This document shows, piece after piece, positions 6,070 through 7,952 of a stretch of 7,952 nucleotides of DNA. The DNA lies in the NCBI GenBank assembly GCA_021163085.1, contig JAGGXL010000052.1, forward strand, positions 1 to 7,952, written 5' to 3'. Made by a program: the position numbers and the translations under genes. Source of the stretch: Thermodesulfobacterium sp. (GTDB taxonomy: Bacteria > Desulfobacterota > Thermodesulfobacteria > Thermodesulfobacteriales > Thermodesulfobacteriaceae). Below the pieces are notes generated by a model. That model had not been told where the DNA came from. It saw only the letters and a list, made by a program, of their open reading frames with translations, and made no database searches. The number at the start of each line of letters is the position of its first letter. Positions within the stretch are counted from its first letter, which is position 1.

Positions 6070-6327
6070 TTAAGCCTTTCTATCCACTTTTATTCCAATC
6101 TTTCTTAAAAGCGCTCTAACAGTTTCTGTAGGCTCTGCTCCTTTTTTAAGCCACTTTTTTACTTTTTCTTCATTAACTTTGAATTCAAAAGGTTCTTTTA
6201 AAGGATCATAGTAGCCTAAAATTTCCAGAAACTTACCATCTCTCGGTGCACGAGAGTTAGCAGCAACAACCCTATAAAAAGGTCTTTTTTTTCTACCAAA
6301 CCTCATCAATCTAATTCTGACAGGCAC
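6070..6327 (-). CDS. rpsP: 30S ribosomal protein S16
   Basis: S16 is a small basic primary binder of the 16S rRNA 5' domain, needed early in 30S assembly. The 85-residue product shows the family signature at the start, MPVRIRLMRFGRKKRPFYRV, then the APRDG-type loop (27-31), EILGYYDP (35-42) and the C-terminal helix region KKWLKKGAEPTETVRALL (57-74). Length is normal. The start codon is GTG at 6327-6325, clear because the family N-terminus begins exactly here and a strong ribosome binding site sits at the right distance. It is the first gene after ffh, 75 bases away, with its own promoter candidate, and is followed by the KH gene after 37 bases. Confidence 0.97.
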   Translation of the reverse strand: MPVRIRLMRFGRKKRPFYRVVAANSRAPRDGKFLEILGYYDPLKEPFEFKVNEEKVKKWLKKGAEPTETVRALLRKIGIKVDRKA

Positions 6328-6335
6328 CTATCCTA

Positions 6336-6344
6336 CCCTCCTCT
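6336..6344 (-). promoter_or_regulatory. Strong ribosome binding site fixing the GTG start of rpsP
   Basis: The minus strand reads AGAGGAGGG at 6344-6336, eight bases before the GTG at 6327. No ATG start in frame gives the S16 N-terminus, so this site decides the start. Its strength fits the high demand for S16 and may offset the weaker GTG codon. Confidence 0.8.
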
Positions 6345-6367
6345 TCTATAAATTTTTAGGCTTCCTT

Positions 6368-6395
6368 ATTTTAACACTTTTTCCTTTTTTGACAA
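6368..6395 (-). promoter_or_regulatory. Candidate promoter for the rpsP-khpA-rimM-trmD unit
   Basis: In the ffh-rpsP gap the minus strand has TTGTCA (6395-6390; five of six), a 16-base spacer, and TAAAAT (6373-6368; five of six) with TG at 6376-6375 giving an extended -10, TGTTAAAAT. The leader would be about 34 bases. The design resembles the promoter before the carboxylase genes. It would allow S16 and the genes after it to be expressed apart from ffh. Confidence 0.5.
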
Positions 6396-6402
6396 TCTCT
6401 TA

Positions 6403-7731
6403 TTACATTCCCATAAGCCTTCTTATCATACTCTGAAATCTTCCAGGAGATTTCATCTGTTTAAGAAGTTTTAACATTTCTCCATAGCTTCTCAAAAGTT
6501 TGTTAACATCCTGAACAGTTGTTCCACTACCTCTGGCGATTCTTCTTTTTCTGCTGGCATTTATAATTTTTGGATTTCTCCTTTCTTCTTTAGTCATGGA
6601 ATTTATAATTGCTTCCATCTTTATTAACTCTTTTTCATCAAATTCTATTTCCTTAAGCTTTCTTCCAACTCCCGGCAAAAACTCAAGCATATCTCTGATA
6701 GAACCCAACCTTTTCATCTGACGAAGTTGTTCTCTCAAATCTTCCAAATTAAACTCAAGCTTTTTAATCTTTTTCTCGAGTTCTTTAGCCTTTTTTATAT
6801 CAAATGTTTCTTGAGCTTTTTCTATAAGTGTTAACACATCTCCCATTCCGAGGATTCTTCCAGCAAGTCTCTCTGGATAAAAAACTTCTAAAGCATCAAG
6901 CTTTTCTCCAACTCCTAAAAATTTAATAGGACATCCTGTAACCTCTTTTATAGAAAGTGCTGCACCACCTCTTGCATCTCCCTCTATTTTAGTAAGAATT
7001 ATACCTGTTAAACCAACTTTTTCATTAAAGGTTTTGGCTACATTTACTGAATCCTGTCCCATCATGGCATCAGCAACAAGTAAAACCTCAGAAGGATTAA
7101 AAGTCTGCTTTATCTCTATAAGCTCCTGCATTAAGTCTTCATCAATATGAAGCCTTCCTGCAGTATCAATAATAACAATATCTCTTCCATTTTCTTTAGC
7201 CATTCCTATAGCATTTTTGACTATTTCTAAGGGTTTTTCCTTTGGCTGTGCTTCGTAAAAAGGAACATCAACTTTTTGAGCCAAAATCTTAAGCTGTTCA
7301 ATTGCCGCAGGACGATAAATATCTGCAGAAACGAGCAAAGGATGGTGACCTTTCTTTTTCAAAAACCTTGCAAGCTTAGCTGCAGTTGTTGTTTTACCAG
7401 AACCCTGAAGACCAGCTAAAAGAATTTTTGCAGGTTTTGCCCCACCAAGATCTAAACCCTTTGCCTCTCCTCCAAGAGTTTTTATCAATTCCTCATATAC
7501 TATCTTTACTATTTGTTGAAAAGGAGTGAGACTTTCTATAACCTCAGAAGAAAGAGCTCTTTGCTCAACCCGACTTATAAAATCTTTAACTACTTTATAA
7601 TTTACATCTGCCTCTAAAAGTGCTAAACGAACCTCTCTTAATCCTTTTTTAATATCATCAGAACTAAGTTTTCCCTTTTCTTTAAACTTTTTAAACGCCT
7701 CTTCTAATCTGTCACTTAAGTTCTCAAACAT
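6403..7731 (-). CDS. ffh: Signal recognition particle protein Ffh (SRP54 GTPase)
   Basis: Ffh binds 4.5S/SRP RNA and signal sequences of ribosome-nascent chains and docks with FtsY at the membrane, both using GTP. The 442-residue length is normal. The N domain is residues 1 to about 95 (LREVRLALLEADVNYKVVKDF, split here as 31-51). The G domain has the P-loop GLQGSGKTT (107-115), SADIYRPAA (135-143), DTAGR (189-193) and TKIEGDARGG (247-256). The G4 motif is normally TKxD; here Glu250 replaces the guanine-reading Asp. The M domain from about 310 has the flexible region GSIRDMLEFLPGVG (343-356) and the RNA-binding stretch SRKRRIARGSG (393-403). The ATG gives the exact family N-terminus, yet no Shine-Dalgarno sequence precedes it, only A/T-rich bases. 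It lies 22 bases after the DsrE-like gene, so coupling or a leader-independent mode may apply. Confidence 0.97.
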   Translation of the reverse strand: MFENLSDRLEEAFKKFKEKGKLSSDDIKKGLREVRLALLEADVNYKVVKDFISRVEQRALSSEVIESLTPFQQIVKIVYEELIKTLGGEAKGLDLGGAKPAKILLAGLQGSGKTTTAAKLARFLKKKGHHPLLVSADIYRPAAIEQLKILAQKVDVPFYEAQPKEKPLEIVKNAIGMAKENGRDIVIIDTAGRLHIDEDLMQELIEIKQTFNPSEVLLVADAMMGQDSVNVAKTFNEKVGLTGIILTKIEGDARGGAALSIKEVTGCPIKFLGVGEKLDALEVFYPERLAGRILGMGDVLTLIEKAQETFDIKKAKELEKKIKKLEFNLEDLREQLRQMKRLGSIRDMLEFLPGVGRKLKEIEFDEKELIKMEAIINSMTKEERRNPKIINASRKRRIARGSGTTVQDVNKLLRSYGEMLKLLKQMKSPGRFQSMIRRLMGM

Positions 7732-7753
7732 AGCTAAAAATTAAAACATTTTT

Positions 7754-7912
7754 TTATTTTTTACAGGTGTTTCCATCCAACCAAAAAAGAACCGCCTTTC
7801 CTAACATAAAAACACTTACATAATCACCCTTTTTCACTGCTAAATTAGCAAGCCTTATAGCATTATATATAGTTTCAGCATCATCTGTAGATATCACGAT
7901 TATAAGATTCAT
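7754..7912 (-). CDS. Half-length DsrE-like protein
   Basis: A 52-residue product beginning MNLIIVISTDDAETIYNAIR and continuing to LANLAVKKGDYVSVFMLGKA matches the N-terminal half of the DsrE/DsrF/TusD-like fold: a first beta strand, the TDD-AET-NA-R-AN helix and the VSVFMLGK strand. Family members are about 110-120 residues and usually carry a central or C-terminal cysteine used in sulfur transfer. Here the frame ends at TAA 7756-7754 after LFWLDGNTCKK, with one cysteine (Cys50) two residues from the end. The other two frames downstream give no DsrE-like sequence before ffh begins, so this is not a simple one-base frameshift. A GGAAGG site at 7923-7918 fits the ATG at 7912 (five-base spacer); an in-frame ATG at 7915 is too close. 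It may be a decayed gene kept in the leader of ffh or a real mini-protein. Confidence applies to the ORF and family resemblance, not to a function. Confidence 0.55.
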   Translation of the reverse strand: MNLIIVISTDDAETIYNAIRLANLAVKKGDYVSVFMLGKAVLFWLDGNTCKK

Positions 7913-7927
7913 CATATCCTTCCACAA
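7899..7927 (-). promoter_or_regulatory. Weak promoter candidate at the start of the DsrE-like ORF
   Basis: The minus strand has TATAAT at 7904-7899 and, 17 bases upstream, TTGTGG at 7927-7922 (three of six matches to TTGACA). Transcripts would begin near 7890, inside the DsrE-like ORF, and give ffh a leader of about 160 bases. The -35 is poor and the DNA is AT-rich, so chance is a serious alternative. Confidence 0.2.
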
Positions 7928-7952
7928 TTTTTAATTTTTAGAATTTTATTTC

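Noticed and set aside
1..7952. CRISPR arrays, insertion sequences, tRNA genes and other mobile or defence elements
   Set aside because: I saw no repeated spacer structure, transposase, terminal repeats or tRNA-like cloverleaf in the window; the content is housekeeping and metabolic.

Overview
The window is a compact, AT-rich stretch in which every convincing gene lies on the minus strand, so the biological order runs from high to low coordinates. Proteins rich in Lys, Glu and Ile, low GC, a TrmD fused to a second SPOUT methyltransferase, and a DsrE-like protein next to ffh together suggest a thermophilic bacterium, perhaps a Thermodesulfobacteriota-like lineage. That assignment is inference from gene content; there is no rRNA here to settle it.

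Region 1 (7952 to 5267 and on to 3968) is the signal-recognition/ribosome-maturation cluster. A short DsrE-like protein (7912-7754) precedes ffh (7731-6403). Then come rpsP for ribosomal protein S16 (6327-6070), a KhpA-type KH protein (6032-5793), rimM (5793-5278) and a trmD fusion gene (5266-3968). The order ffh-rpsP-KH-rimM-trmD is the classic bacterial one, but rplS, which usually follows trmD, is absent. These genes cover protein targeting (SRP GTPase), the 30S subunit (S16 and its maturation factor RimM), RNA binding (KH) and tRNA m1G37 methylation. A good candidate promoter lies just upstream of rpsP, with a GTG start and a strong ribosome binding site. The KH and rimM genes overlap in a TAGTG junction. 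Neither ffh nor trmD has a recognisable Shine-Dalgarno sequence.

Region 2 (3967 to 3652) is a 316-base AT-rich intergenic stretch. It holds a well-formed extended -10 promoter reading towards the carboxylase genes and one doubtful 41-codon ORF. I see no GC-rich terminator hairpin in it.

Region 3 (3651 to 106) is a two-gene unit for a biotin-dependent carboxylase: a biotin carboxylase subunit followed 24 bases later by a carboxyltransferase subunit with a C-terminal biotinyl domain. Its architecture is that of two-subunit pyruvate carboxylase (PycA/PycB) or 2-oxoglutarate carboxylase (CfiB/CfiA). Both subunits deviate at positions normally near-invariant in those families, including the place where the carboxyltransferase threonine should lie, so the oxo-acid substrate is uncertain. 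Positions 1-105 may hold the start of another minus-strand gene.

Most of the window is housekeeping. The points most worth following are the divergent carboxylase pair, the two-SPOUT TrmD fusion with a Glu in place of the usual catalytic Asp, the Glu in the Ffh G4 motif, and the half-length DsrE-like gene.
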